64,000 nt of DNA from positions 1 through 64,000 of the forward strand of contig NZ_FNAE01000013.1 of assembly GCF_900101755.1 (NCBI RefSeq), in the 5' to 3' direction. The notes under the pieces were generated by a model. That model did not search any database, was not told where the DNA came from, and saw only the letters and a list, made by a program, of their open reading frames with translations. Positions 46,304-55,629 of the stretch are shown here, piece by piece. Source of the DNA: Ectopseudomonas alcaliphila (GTDB lineage: Bacteria > Pseudomonadota > Gammaproteobacteria > Pseudomonadales > Pseudomonadaceae). Positions within the stretch are counted from its first letter, which is position 1. Every line of letters begins with the position of its first letter. A program made the translations under genes and the position numbers.

Positions 46304-46713
46304 CCCGAGGTCAGGTGAAGCGCCGCCTGGCGCTGGCCTGGTGGCGTCAGCTGGGTGTGGCGCTGGCGCCGTTGTTTATGTTCAACCTGCTGTTCGGCGG
46401 TGGCAGCACCACGGTGCTGACCATGCCGCTGTTCATCGCCGGCCTGGCGTCGATGTTCGTCAGCCTGCCGTTGTTCTCCGCCTACAAGCGCGCCCTGATC
46501 GCCACCGAGAAAGCGCTCGACAGCGACGACGAACCCGCCGCCTGGCTGGAGCTGGATCGGGTACGCCTGCGCGCATTGCTCGGCGCCGCCTTGCCTGCCT
46601 GGATCGCCGCGCTGGCGGTGCTCGCCGGCCTCGAGGCGATCCCGCTGGTATTGCTGGCTCTGTCGTCCATCGTGCTGTACGGCCTTTACCGCATTCCCCG
46701 CCAACTCGGCTGA
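46300..46713 (+). CDS. Small inner-membrane protein, unknown function
   Basis: A 137-residue protein starting GTG at 46300, overlapping the ribA stop. It has two pairs of hydrophobic segments (LGVALAPLFMFNLLFG with LTMPLFIAGLASMFVSLPLF, and ALPAWIAALAVLAGLEAIP). I recognise no domain. It lies between ribA and a BtuF-like gene, as a PA4046-type hypothetical does in P. aeruginosa (from memory). Confidence 0.7.
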   Translation: MTRGQVKRRLALAWWRQLGVALAPLFMFNLLFGGGSTTVLTMPLFIAGLASMFVSLPLFSAYKRALIATEKALDSDDEPAAWLELDRVRLRALLGAALPAWIAALAVLAGLEAIPLVLLALSSIVLYGLYRIPRQLG

Positions 46714-46714
46714 C

Positions 46715-47509
46715 ATGCGCGCGCTACTGCTGGCCCTGTGTCTGCTGGCGCTGCCATTGGCAGCCGCGCCACGGGTGGTCAGTCTGGCGCCCTCGCTCAG
46801 CGAAATCATGCTCGACCTGGATGCCGCCGACCTGCTGGTCGCTGTGCTCGCCGGCGACGAGCGCCCCGCCGCGCTGGTGCACCTCCCCACTGTCGGCCGC
46901 TATGGCCAGCTGGAATTCGAACGTCTGTTGCAGCTGGCGCCCGATCTGATTCTCATCGCGCCTGGCAGCGTGCCGCCCGCGCAACAGGCGCAGTTGCGGG
47001 GGTTAGGTATCGATCTGCTGATCGTCGAGCCGCGGCGCCTCGACCAACTCGGTGATGCGTTCGAACGCATTGGCAAGCGAATTGGCCGGCCGGAGCGGGG
47101 CGAGCAGCTGGCGTCTGAGTTTCGGGCTGCGCTGGATGTGCTGCGCCAGCGCTACCGGCGTGAGCAGCCTCTGTCGGTGTTCTATCAGATCTGGAATCAG
47201 CCGCTTTACACCATCGGTGGCGAACAACTGATCGGCGATGCATTGGCCGTGTGTGGCGGGCGTAATCTGTTCGCCGACCTGCCGCAGCCTGCACCGCAGG
47301 TCAGCGTGGAGGCGGTACTGGCGCGAAACCCGGAGGTGATACTCGGTGGCAGCAATGCCGAACTGAGCGCCTGGCAGGCCTGGCCGCAACTGCATGCGGT
47401 GCGCCACGACCAGGTCTGGGCCGTGCCGGACAAGGGCCTGGAACGGCCCAGCCGGCAGATGCTGGGGGCTATCGAACAGCTGTGCGAGCTGATGGCAGGG
47501 GCGCGTTAG
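46715..47509 (+). CDS. BtuF-like periplasmic cobalamin-binding protein
   Basis: A 264-residue protein with a signal peptide (LLALCLLALPLAAA) and a TroA/BtuF fold: RVVSLAPSLSEIMLDL at the mature N-terminus, LLQLAPDLILI, and a C-terminal lobe with RHDQVWAVPD. BtuF-type proteins carry vitamin B12 or iron-chelates across the periplasm. The convergent btuB gene with its cobalamin riboswitch supports a B12 role. No BtuC or BtuD gene is in the window. Confidence 0.78.
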   Translation: MRALLLALCLLALPLAAAPRVVSLAPSLSEIMLDLDAADLLVAVLAGDERPAALVHLPTVGRYGQLEFERLLQLAPDLILIAPGSVPPAQQAQLRGLGIDLLIVEPRRLDQLGDAFERIGKRIGRPERGEQLASEFRAALDVLRQRYRREQPLSVFYQIWNQPLYTIGGEQLIGDALAVCGGRNLFADLPQPAPQVSVEAVLARNPEVILGGSNAELSAWQAWPQLHAVRHDQVWAVPDKGLERPSRQMLGAIEQLCELMAGAR

Positions 47510-47534
47510 CGTTACGTGGGTTGCACATGGTCGC

Positions 47535-47698
47535 GTAGGGTGGGTTAGCCGCCTGTCACGGGGTTTGACAGAACGCTGTGCCTGCTGCGGCGTAACCCAC
47601 CATCGGCGCAACAGGATCCATCGCCTGGCGGGTGACGCGGCGCACGGCCTTTATCTGTGTATGCAAAGTCGGTGTTCGGCGCCGCTAAACCACCCTAC
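47535..47698. repeat. Long inverted-repeat element GTAGGGTGGGTTA...TAAACCACCCTAC
   Basis: GTAGGGTGGGTTA at the left end pairs with TAAACCACCCTAC at the right end, with an internal GGCGTAACCCACC. It fills the gap between convergent btuF-like and btuB genes; nothing coding is seen. Confidence 0.65.
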
Positions 47699-47703
47699 GA
47701 ACA

Positions 47704-49557
47704 TCAGAGTTGTGGCGTCCAGGTCACGGCCAGCAGCGCGGTGCGGCCGGCATCGCGATAGGGCTGTGGTTCGCCAACGAAGTCCAAGGGAGTGGTCGGG
47801 CGCAGGTAGTTACCCAGCGTGTAGCCACGATCTAGCGCGTTATCCAGCTTAAGATCCCAGCGCAGCTCAGGCGTGCTCTGCCAACTGGTGCGCAAGTCGA
47901 GCACACCATAGCCGGAGAGTTGACGATTGTTGGCTGGGTCGTCGTAGCGCTGGCTCACCGCGCGCCAGGAGCCGCCGACGGCAAAGGTGCCGAACTGGCG
48001 ATCGAGATCCAGACTCAGGATGCGGCGCGCGCGGTAGGGCAGGGTGTGACCGCTGTTGCGGTCGCGCGGATCGATCAGGCTCAGACCGAGGTTGGCTTGC
48101 CAGCCCATTAGATTGCGGGCAACGCTGGCTTCGAAGCCATTGATGCGCGCTTTGGCAATATTCTCCGGCTGATTGGCGCTGCTGTCCCAGGCGATCATGT
48201 CGTCGATATCGGTGCGATACAGCGAAGCGTCCAGGTGCGTGCCGGAAAAGTCTGCACGCCATTGCAGCTCGTAGGTTTTCGAGGTCTCGGCTTGCAGATT
48301 CGGGTTGCCGGCGCCGGGGTAGTAAAGGTCGCTAAAGGTCGGTGCGCGGAAACCTTCACCGTAGCTGGCGATCCAGCTCTGGTTGTCGCCCATGGGCAGA
48401 CTGAGGGCGGCATTCCAGCTGTTCTGGTTACCGTAGATCTGGTTGTCGTCGTGGCGCAGACCCAGCTCGGTGCCGAAGCGCTCGGTTTTGAAGCTGTGTT
48501 GGGCGAAGAGGGCATGGTTGTCGCGTTTGTTCTCGGCAAATGCCGTGCTGCCATCAACCCGATCCTCGTACCAGTCGGCGCCGAGGGTGAGCTGGTTGGC
48601 GGCGTTCAATTGCAGGCGATTGATCCAGCTTGCGGAATGGCGAGTGGTTTCCAGGGTGCCATTGTTCCAGCTGTCCGCGGCGCCCAGAGCCTTGTTGCGA
48701 TCAAAGCTGTGGCCCAGCTCGATGCGGCTGTGCCAGCTGTCGGTGAGCTGGCCCTCTACATAGCCGCTGTAGCTGCTCAGGCGAAACTCATCGTGCGGCT
48801 GTCCGGGGACGAAATTGTAGGCGTCGTCATATTCACTGTCGCCGCGTTGGTCGTTCAGATTGAGACCAGCTACCCAGCCGTCGTTGAAACGATGATCCAG
48901 ATTCAGATGTACGGCCTTGTTGCGCAGGCCATCGTGGTCGCTGTCGGCACCGACGTTGTCGCTGGTGCGATCCCAGCCGTTGCTTTCGTCAAGGCTGCCG
49001 CCGAGATTGAAGGTGGTCCGGTCATCGCCACCAGCCAGCGACAAGCTGCGCTGGAAGGTTTGATGGCTGCCGGCTGCGAGTCGCACTTGCGGATGCAGGC
49101 CAGCCTCGCCGCGGCGGGTGAATATCTGGATCACACCGCCAATCGCGTCAGCGCCATACAGTGATGAGCGCGGCCCGCGCGTCACTTCCAGGCGTTCGAC
49201 GTTGTCGATGCTCAGGTACTCCAGACGGGCTATGCCACTGCTGGCCGAGGCGACACGTTGGCCGTCGATCAGCACCAGAGTCTGCGCGGTGCCGGTGCCG
49301 CGCACGGAGTAGGAAATCACTCCGCCGGAGCTGCCGATCTGCACGCCGGGCACGCGGCTGAGCAGTTGAGGTACGCTGCGTACCTGCAAACGCTCGATAT
49401 CCGCCCGCTCGAACACCGTGGTGGCAGCAGTGGCCTGGCGCAGCGGCTCGGCCTGGCGCCCGGAGGTGATCACCAGCGGCTCGGCGGTATAGGGTTCGGC
49501 AGCCAGGGCGAAGCTGGGCAGAACGGCTAGGGCCAGAGCCAGACGGGACAGTTTCAT
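47704..49557 (-). CDS. btuB: TonB-dependent vitamin B12 receptor BtuB
   Basis: A 617-residue outer-membrane receptor. After the signal peptide (about 1-19) is a TonB box-like PLVIT segment, then a plug domain (about 35-145) with LSRVPGVQIGSSGG and VEVTRGPRSSLYGADAIGGVIQI-type sequence (shown in part), and a 22-stranded barrel ending VTWTPQL. BtuB identity rests on the plug sequence, barrel size and the cobalamin riboswitch upstream. It would need the TonB/ExbBD system for transport. Confidence 0.9.
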   Translation of the reverse strand: MKLSRLALALAVLPSFALAAEPYTAEPLVITSGRQAEPLRQATAATTVFERADIERLQVRSVPQLLSRVPGVQIGSSGGVISYSVRGTGTAQTLVLIDGQRVASASSGIARLEYLSIDNVERLEVTRGPRSSLYGADAIGGVIQIFTRRGEAGLHPQVRLAAGSHQTFQRSLSLAGGDDRTTFNLGGSLDESNGWDRTSDNVGADSDHDGLRNKAVHLNLDHRFNDGWVAGLNLNDQRGDSEYDDAYNFVPGQPHDEFRLSSYSGYVEGQLTDSWHSRIELGHSFDRNKALGAADSWNNGTLETTRHSASWINRLQLNAANQLTLGADWYEDRVDGSTAFAENKRDNHALFAQHSFKTERFGTELGLRHDDNQIYGNQNSWNAALSLPMGDNQSWIASYGEGFRAPTFSDLYYPGAGNPNLQAETSKTYELQWRADFSGTHLDASLYRTDIDDMIAWDSSANQPENIAKARINGFEASVARNLMGWQANLGLSLIDPRDRNSGHTLPYRARRILSLDLDRQFGTFAVGGSWRAVSQRYDDPANNRQLSGYGVLDLRTSWQSTPELRWDLKLDNALDRGYTLGNYLRPTTPLDFVGEPQPYRDAGRTALLAVTWTPQL

Positions 49558-49626
49558 TGCTGTGATTCCTCAAAGGTCGGCAGACATTCGAGGAGGGCAG
49601 GGGCAAGCGCGCAGGGCAGCGCTTGA

Positions 49627-49658
49627 CGGTGCGGCCCTCCGCAACACCAGTCGCACCG
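49627..49658 (-). promoter_or_regulatory. Hairpin after the cobalamin riboswitch
   Basis: CGGTGCG (49627-49633) and CGCACCG (49652-49658) form a 7-bp stem right after the aptamer on the minus strand. It is a candidate expression platform; no U-tract follows. Confidence 0.4.
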
Positions 49659-49832
49659 CCGGGGCCGGTCTCCGGGCTCACGACCCCGGTCCGCCTTCCC
49701 GGGAATACCCAGTGGCCGTGGACAAGGTGCAGGCTGAGGCCTGCCGTCGATTACCGTTGCGGGGGCAGCGTCGGGATTGCTCGTGACGAGCGCACCGACT
49801 TCCCGTTTCACGCCGCGTTAGCAGCGCACCCT
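49650..49832 (-). promoter_or_regulatory. Cobalamin riboswitch upstream of btuB
   Basis: On the minus strand, cobalamin aptamer blocks appear in order: GGGAAGTCGGTGCG, AATCCCGACGCTGCCCCCGC, AACGGTAA, GCCACTGGG and the B12 box GCCCGGAGACCGGCC. By family knowledge, adenosylcobalamin binding shuts down btuB. The rest of the 363-base gap between dxs and btuB (49558-49920) shows no gene. Confidence 0.95.
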
Positions 49833-49920
49833 GGCGGAACATGAATGGCGCGCACCTTAGTGCGCGCGAGTATGAATGACAAGCAAGGCCCGCTCATTCG
49901 GCGATGAGCGGAGCTCATGC

Positions 49921-51816
49921 TCAAGCCTGGAGCTGGTCGAGGCGTTCGCGCACCGCGCGTTCGATACCGGCTTCGTCGAGGCCGCATTCGGCGAGCATCT
50001 GGCTGGGCTTGGCGTGCTCGACGTAATAGTCCGGCAGGCCGAGATGCAGCATCGGCACTTGGCGGTTCTCGGCGGCGAAGAATTCGCTGACCGCGCTGCC
50101 GGCACCGCCCATGATGCTGTTTTCCTCGATGGTCACCAGCAGTTCATGGTTGCCTGCCAGTTCGCGCAGCAGGGCTTCGTCCAGCGGTTTGACGAAGCGC
50201 ATGTCGACCACGGTGGCGTCCAGCGTCTCGCCCACGCGCAGGGCTTCGGCCAGTTGCACGCCGAAGGCCAGCAGCGCGACGCCCCTGCCCTGGCGACGCA
50301 CCACGGCCTTGCCGATCTGTAGCGGCTCGAGGTCGGCGTCGAGCGCTGCGTTGGGGCCGCTGCCACGTGGGTAGCGCACCGCTGCCGGGCCGTCGAACAG
50401 GTGGCCGGTGGTAAGCATGCGGCGCAGCTCGTTCTCATCGCTCGGAGTCATCACCAGCATGCCGGGGATGCAGCGCAGGTAGGACAGGTCGAAGCTGCCG
50501 GCGTGGGTCGGGCCATCCTCGCCGACCAGGCCGGCGCGGTCGATGGCGAACAGCACGTCGAGGTGCTGCACGGCCACGTCGTGGATCAACTGGTCATAGG
50601 CGCGCTGGAGGAAGGTGGAATAGATCGCCACCACCGGCTTGGCGCCTTCGCAGGCCATGCCGGCGGCCAGGGTCACGGCGTGCTGCTCGGCAATCGCCAC
50701 GTCGAAGTAGCGCTCGGGGAAGCGCTCGGCGAAGGCCACCAGGTCGGAGCCTTCCTTCATCGCCGGGGTGATGCCGACCAGACGGCTATCGGCCGCAGCC
50801 ATGTCGCACAGCCACTGGCCGAACACGTTGGAGTACTTGGGGCCAGCCGGCTTTTTGGGAACCGCGCTGGGGGTGACGGGTTCGAGCTTGGTGATGGCGT
50901 GGTAGCCGATGGGGTCGACCTCGGCCGGGGCGAAGCCCTTGCCCTTCTTGGTCACCACATGGAGGAACTGCGGGCCGTCCAGGTCACGCATATTGCGCAG
51001 CGTGGCGAGCAGCGTGGGCAGGTCGTGACCGTCGATGGGGCCGACGTAGTTCCAGCCCAGCTCCTCGAACAGGGTGCCGGGCACCAGCATGCCCTTGGCG
51101 TGTTCCTCGACCTTGCGCGCGATTTCCCAGGCGCCAGGCAGGCGCGAGAGGATCTTCTTGCTGCCCTCGCGCATGCTGGCGTAGGTGCGGCTGGAGATGA
51201 TCTTGGCCAGGTAGTTGGACAGGCCGCCGACATTCTTGGAGATCGACATGTCGTTGTCGTTGAGGATCACCAGCATGTTGGCGCCGACGTCGGTGGCGTG
51301 GTTCAGCGCCTCGAAGGCCATGCCGGCGGTCAGTGCGCCGTCGCCGATCACCGCCACGCTCTTGCGCTTCTCGCCCTTCAGGCGGGCGGCGATGGCCATG
51401 CCCAGGGCGGCGCTGATACTGGTGCTGGAGTGACCGACGCCGAAGGTGTCGTACTCGCTCTCGCTGCGGCGCGGGAAGGCGGCCAGGCCATCCTTCTGGC
51501 GCAGGCTGCCCATGCGCTCGCGACGGCCGGTGAGGATCTTGTGTGGGTAGGCCTGGTGGCCGACGTCCCATACCAGACGGTCATCGGGGGTATCGAAGAC
51601 GTAGTGCAGGGCGATGGTCAGTTCGATCACGCCGAGGCCGGCACCGAAGTGCCCGCCACTCTGGCCAACGCTGTAGAGCAGGTACTGGCGCAGCTCGTCG
51701 GCGAGGGTTTCCAGGTCCGCTTCGGCCAGGCGACGCAGTTCGTCCGGCGTGTTGGCGCTGTCCAGCAGCGGCGTCAGCGGGCGCTCGCGGGGGATCTCGT
51801 GGAAGGTGGTCGGCAT
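49921..51816 (-). CDS. dxs: 1-deoxy-D-xylulose-5-phosphate synthase
   Basis: DXS of 631 residues, first enzyme of the MEP isoprenoid pathway, joining pyruvate and glyceraldehyde 3-phosphate with thiamine diphosphate. The ThDP motif is GDGALTAGMAFEALNHA...ILNDNDMSIS, and the catalytic-region DVAIAEQHAVTLAAGMA is present. Start MPTTFHEIPRERPLTPLLD at 51816. In P. aeruginosa dxs, ispA and xseB are adjacent (from memory); here two other genes intervene. Confidence 0.97.
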   Translation of the reverse strand: MPTTFHEIPRERPLTPLLDSANTPDELRRLAEADLETLADELRQYLLYSVGQSGGHFGAGLGVIELTIALHYVFDTPDDRLVWDVGHQAYPHKILTGRRERMGSLRQKDGLAAFPRRSESEYDTFGVGHSSTSISAALGMAIAARLKGEKRKSVAVIGDGALTAGMAFEALNHATDVGANMLVILNDNDMSISKNVGGLSNYLAKIISSRTYASMREGSKKILSRLPGAWEIARKVEEHAKGMLVPGTLFEELGWNYVGPIDGHDLPTLLATLRNMRDLDGPQFLHVVTKKGKGFAPAEVDPIGYHAITKLEPVTPSAVPKKPAGPKYSNVFGQWLCDMAAADSRLVGITPAMKEGSDLVAFAERFPERYFDVAIAEQHAVTLAAGMACEGAKPVVAIYSTFLQRAYDQLIHDVAVQHLDVLFAIDRAGLVGEDGPTHAGSFDLSYLRCIPGMLVMTPSDENELRRMLTTGHLFDGPAAVRYPRGSGPNAALDADLEPLQIGKAVVRRQGRGVALLAFGVQLAEALRVGETLDATVVDMRFVKPLDEALLRELAGNHELLVTIEENSIMGGAGSAVSEFFAAENRQVPMLHLGLPDYYVEHAKPSQMLAECGLDEAGIERAVRERLDQLQA

Positions 51817-51920
51817 CAGGCGAATCGTTATAGGTGTAAAAAGATGCGGCAGTTTACCCGAAAAAGGTGGCCGCAAGCTTCACGCCCCGTGCGACAAGCC
51901 AGCGCCCTCGCACAGGGTCT

Positions 51921-54900
51921 CTACCAGGTATCGACGAACGGCCGCTTGCGCCCCTCACCACGTACCGGTCGCGGTATGGCCGCCAGCCCGCGCAGCAGCC
52001 AGGTGCGGCTGTCGGCCGGGTCGATCACGGCGTCGATTTCAAGATAGCTGGCCATGTTCAGCGCCTTGCCGTTCTCGTACGCCTTGGCCACCAGCTTGTC
52101 GAACAGCGCCTGGCGCGGGGTGTCGTCCGGTTGGGCTGCCAGCTCCTTGGCGAAGCCCAGGCGCACCGCACCTTCCAGGCCCATGGCGCCGAATTCGCCA
52201 GTGGGCCAGGCGGCGGTGAACAGCGGTGAATGGAAGCTGCCGGCGGCCATGGCCTGGGCGCCAAGGCCATAGCCCTTGCGCAGCACCAGGGTGAAGAAGG
52301 GCACCGTGAGGCTGGCCGCGGTGACGAACAGGCGCGAGACGTGGCGCACCGTGGCCTGTTTCTCCGCCTCCGGGCCGACCATGAAGCCGGGGGTGTCGCA
52401 CAGCGAGACGATGGGCAGATCATGCGCTTCGCACAGCTGCAAAAAGCGCGCGGCCTTGTCGCCGGCAACGGCATCGATGGCACCGCCCAGGTGTGCGGGG
52501 TTGTTGGCGATCAGGCCGAACGGCTTGCCCTCGATGCGGATCAGCGCGGTGATCAGGCCGGGAGCGAACTGGCGGCGCAGTTCCAGCACGCTGGCGTGAT
52601 CGGCCAGCAGCTCGATGACCTGGCGCATGTCGTACACGCGCAGGCGGTTTTCCGGGATCACCTGGCGCAGCTCGCGGGCATCGCTGCACTGCCAGTCGCT
52701 GACCGGGCCCTGGAAATAGCCCAGGTACTGCTTGGCCACGGCGACTGCTGCGGCTTCGTCCTCAACCAGCACGTCGATCACCCCGTTGGGGCCCTGCACG
52801 CTGGTCGGGCCGACCTGTTCGGGGGTGAAACTGCCCAGGCCGCCGCCTTCGATCATCGCCGGGCCGGCCATGCCGATGCTGGCGTTACGGGTGGCGATGA
52901 TCACATCGCAGCAGCCGAGCAGCGCGGCGTTGCCGGCGAAGCAGCGGCCGGACACCACGCCCACCGTCGGCACCAGGCCGGAGAGCTTGGCCATGGCGAC
53001 GAAGGTGTGGCAGTCCAGCCCGGCCACACCAACGAAATCGGTATCGCCCGGCCGCCCGCCGCCGCCTTCGGCGAACAGCACCACGGGCAGACGCCACTGT
53101 TCGGCCAGGGCCAGCATGCGGTCGGTCTTCTTGTGGTTCATCACGCCCTGGGTGCCGGCGAATACCGTGTAGTCGTAGGCGATGGCCATGCAGCGCGCGG
53201 CCTCGCTGCCAAAGTGCTCTGCGTTCACCGTGCCGATACCGGCGACCAGGCCGTCGGCCGGGCTCAGCTCCAGCAGTTCCTCGGGCGAGCGTCGACGGCG
53301 CTGGGCCGCCAGGGCCATGGCGCCGTATTCGATAAAGCTGCCTTCATCGAGCAGGTCCGCGAGGTTCTCCCGGACAGTGCGTTGGCCGGTCTTGCGCCGC
53401 TTGGCTACGGCTTCGGGGCGGCGAGCGTCGGTCAGGCGGGCATGGCGTTCCAACACTTCAGCCAGATCGGCGCGGATATGCGTCAGGTCGACCGCCTGCT
53501 CGCCGTGGGCGTCGATGCCGTCCACCTCCGCCGGCTCCAGGAACAGCAGTGCCTGGCCTTCGCCGAGGGTGTCGCCCGGTGCCACGGCCAGCGCACGGAC
53601 GATGCCGCTGTGCTCGGCCTTGATCTCGAACTCCATTTTCATCGCTTCCAGCACAGCGATGGGCTGGCCGGCGGCTACGGCATCGCCCTCGGCCACCGTC
53701 AGGCTGACCAGCACGCCGGCGCTGGGCGCGTTCAGCGCCAGGGTGCCGGGCGGGGCGTCGATGCTGGATTTGGTGCTTTGCACAGATGCGTCGGCGGCGA
53801 AGTAACGATGCGGATGCGCCTGCTCGCGCGCCGCCAGCAGTTCGTTCAGGTGACGCTCGACGTAGGTGGTGTCGACCCGACTGGCGATCACCTCGTCGCG
53901 CTGCAGCAGGTTCTGCAGCAGGTGCAGGTTGCTCGCCACGCCTTCGAGGCGAAACTCGCACAGCGCCCGGTAAGCGCGGCGCAGGGCGCTGGAGTAATCG
54001 CTGGCGCTGGCGATGAGTTTGGCGATCAGCGAGTCATAGGCCGGGCTCACGGCGTAGCCGGCATAGCCGCAGCCGTCGACGCGCAGACCTGGACCGGAGG
54101 GCGGTTGGTAGGCGCCGAGCACGCCAGCGGCCGGACGCGCCGTACCGTCGGCGAGCAGGGTTTCCAGATTCAGGCGCAGCTGCACGGCATAGCCTTTTGC
54201 GGGCGGCGGAGTGAGCAGGCCCAGCTCGTGCAGACTCTTGCCTGCGGCCAGGTGCAATTGCGCATGCAGCAGATCGACGCCGGTGATCTGCTCGGTGACG
54301 GTGTGCTCCACCTGTACGCGCGGGTTGGCTTCCATGAAGTAGAAGCGCCCCGGCTGGTCGAGGTCGATAAGGAATTCGAAGGTGCCGATGCCGTGGTAGC
54401 GCACCTCGGCCGCCAGGCGCAGGGCGCTGGCGATGATCGCGTCACGGGTGACGGCGTCCAGATCGGGGCTGGGGGCGATCTCCACCAGTTTCTGGTGACG
54501 GCGCTGCAGGCTGCAGTCGCGCTCCCATAGGTGACTGACCGCGCCGCTGCCGTCGCCGAGCACTTGCACTTCGATATGCCGGGCGCGGATGACGCGCTTC
54601 TCCACGTACAGCGCGCCACTGCCGAAGGCACCCTGAGCCTCGGAGGCGCAGCGGGCGAAGGCTTCGGCCAGTTGCGTCTGATCGTCGACCGCGCGCATGC
54701 CGCGCCCGCCGCCGCCGGCCAGGGCCTTGAGCATTACGCTGCCGTGCTCGGCGAGGAAGGCGCCAGCTTGTTCCAGTGTCACCGCCTGGTTGATGCCGGG
54801 CACCAGGGGGACGTCGCAGCGTTCGGCGAGATCACGGGCGGCGGCCTTGTCGCCGAACAGGCGCAGCGTTTCTGGCGAGGGGCCGATGAAAGTCAGCCCG

Positions 54901-55193
54901 GCTGCCTGGCAGCGGCGGGCGAACTCGGCGTTCTCGGCGAGAAAACCGTAGCCGGGATGGATGGCGCTGCAGCCCTGCTCGCGGGCGATGGCGATCAACT
55001 GCTCCATGTCCAGATACGCGGCGACGCCGCGCCCGGCGAGCGGCACCGCCAGATCCACCTTGCGTGTGTGCAGGCAGGCACCGTCATCTTCGGCATACAC
55101 CGCGACACTGCGGATGCCGAGATCGGCGCAGGCCTGAGCGATGCGGATGGCGATCTCGCCGCGGTTGGCGATCAGCAGGGCGGGGAAGGGCAT
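51921..55193 (-). CDS. Single-chain acyl-CoA carboxylase (biotin carboxylase-BCCP-carboxyltransferase)
   Basis: A 1090-residue fusion of three activities. Biotin carboxylase domain (about 1-450) with the GGGGRGM ATP loop and Glu288/Arg292 in MEANPRVQVEH; biotin carrier domain with biotinyl Lys519 in VLEAMKMEF; and carboxyltransferase domain (about 590-1090) with GRCFAGNAALLGCCDV, AMGLEGAVRLGFA. It would carboxylate an acyl-CoA to a malonyl-type product. The one-chain layout resembles long-chain acyl-CoA carboxylases; the usual ACC of Pseudomonas has separate subunits. The substrate is unknown. It sits between dxs and ispA. Confidence 0.88.
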   Translation of the reverse strand: MPFPALLIANRGEIAIRIAQACADLGIRSVAVYAEDDGACLHTRKVDLAVPLAGRGVAAYLDMEQLIAIAREQGCSAIHPGYGFLAENAEFARRCQAAGLTFIGPSPETLRLFGDKAAARDLAERCDVPLVPGINQAVTLEQAGAFLAEHGSVMLKALAGGGGRGMRAVDDQTQLAEAFARCASEAQGAFGSGALYVEKRVIRARHIEVQVLGDGSGAVSHLWERDCSLQRRHQKLVEIAPSPDLDAVTRDAIIASALRLAAEVRYHGIGTFEFLIDLDQPGRFYFMEANPRVQVEHTVTEQITGVDLLHAQLHLAAGKSLHELGLLTPPPAKGYAVQLRLNLETLLADGTARPAAGVLGAYQPPSGPGLRVDGCGYAGYAVSPAYDSLIAKLIASASDYSSALRRAYRALCEFRLEGVASNLHLLQNLLQRDEVIASRVDTTYVERHLNELLAAREQAHPHRYFAADASVQSTKSSIDAPPGTLALNAPSAGVLVSLTVAEGDAVAAGQPIAVLEAMKMEFEIKAEHSGIVRALAVAPGDTLGEGQALLFLEPAEVDGIDAHGEQAVDLTHIRADLAEVLERHARLTDARRPEAVAKRRKTGQRTVRENLADLLDEGSFIEYGAMALAAQRRRRSPEELLELSPADGLVAGIGTVNAEHFGSEAARCMAIAYDYTVFAGTQGVMNHKKTDRMLALAEQWRLPVVLFAEGGGGRPGDTDFVGVAGLDCHTFVAMAKLSGLVPTVGVVSGRCFAGNAALLGCCDVIIATRNASIGMAGPAMIEGGGLGSFTPEQVGPTSVQGPNGVIDVLVEDEAAAVAVAKQYLGYFQGPVSDWQCSDARELRQVIPENRLRVYDMRQVIELLADHASVLELRRQFAPGLITALIRIEGKPFGLIANNPAHLGGAIDAVAGDKAARFLQLCEAHDLPIVSLCDTPGFMVGPEAEKQATVRHVSRLFVTAASLTVPFFTLVLRKGYGLGAQAMAAGSFHSPLFTAAWPTGEFGAMGLEGAVRLGFAKELAAQPDDTPRQALFDKLVAKAYENGKALNMASYLEIDAVIDPADSRTWLLRGLAAIPRPVRGEGRKRPFVDTW

Positions 55194-55313
55194 GGTGGCT
55201 CCAGACGTCTTGTCGTGATGGAGCCATCTTAGGAGGCTGGACGCGGGGGTAAAGCAAGCCTTATACGGCGATCATGCCGACATAGATTGCAATGATGGGG
55301 CGAGCGAGTCGGC

Positions 55314-55622
55314 TCAGTGCAGGGTGGCGATGGACAGCGCCAACTGCATATCGCTGATGGCGGTATCTGGATGGTGGCTGCGGTAGTGATGCAGCGCACT
55401 TTCCAGGCGTACGCCACGAATATCGCCTGCGGAGGCGACGTAGGCCAGAGCGTCGTCACGGGCCGCTTTATAGGGGCTCAGTGCATTGCTGGTCGTGATC
55501 GTGATGCCGGAGGTGCCGATACAGCTGGCGACAGTGAAGCGATCGCTGGAGTTGCCTTGCCCTTCCATGGCGCATGCCTGACCGGCGATGAGCGCTACGA
55601 GGAGGGCAAAGGCTCGCTTCAT
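55314..55622 (-). CDS. DUF2388 small exported protein
   Basis: A 102-residue protein with a signal peptide (MKRAFALLVALIAGQACA). The mature part contains TSNALSPYKAARDDALAYVASAGDIRGVRLE, shown here in pieces as SNALSPYKAARDDA and VRLESALHHYR, the DUF2388 pattern. Function unknown. It starts seven bases after the ispA stop region, so it is probably in the ispA operon. Confidence 0.7.
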   Translation of the reverse strand: MKRAFALLVALIAGQACAMEGQGNSSDRFTVASCIGTSGITITTSNALSPYKAARDDALAYVASAGDIRGVRLESALHHYRSHHPDTAISDMQLALSIATLH

Positions 55623-55629
55623 GCGTCGG

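Noticed and set aside
50401..52047. A 548-codon plus-strand frame
   Set aside because: Antisense to dxs, without domain or start signals.
52230..54530. A 766-codon plus-strand frame
   Set aside because: Shadow of the carboxylase gene; composition is typical of antisense frames in GC-rich DNA.
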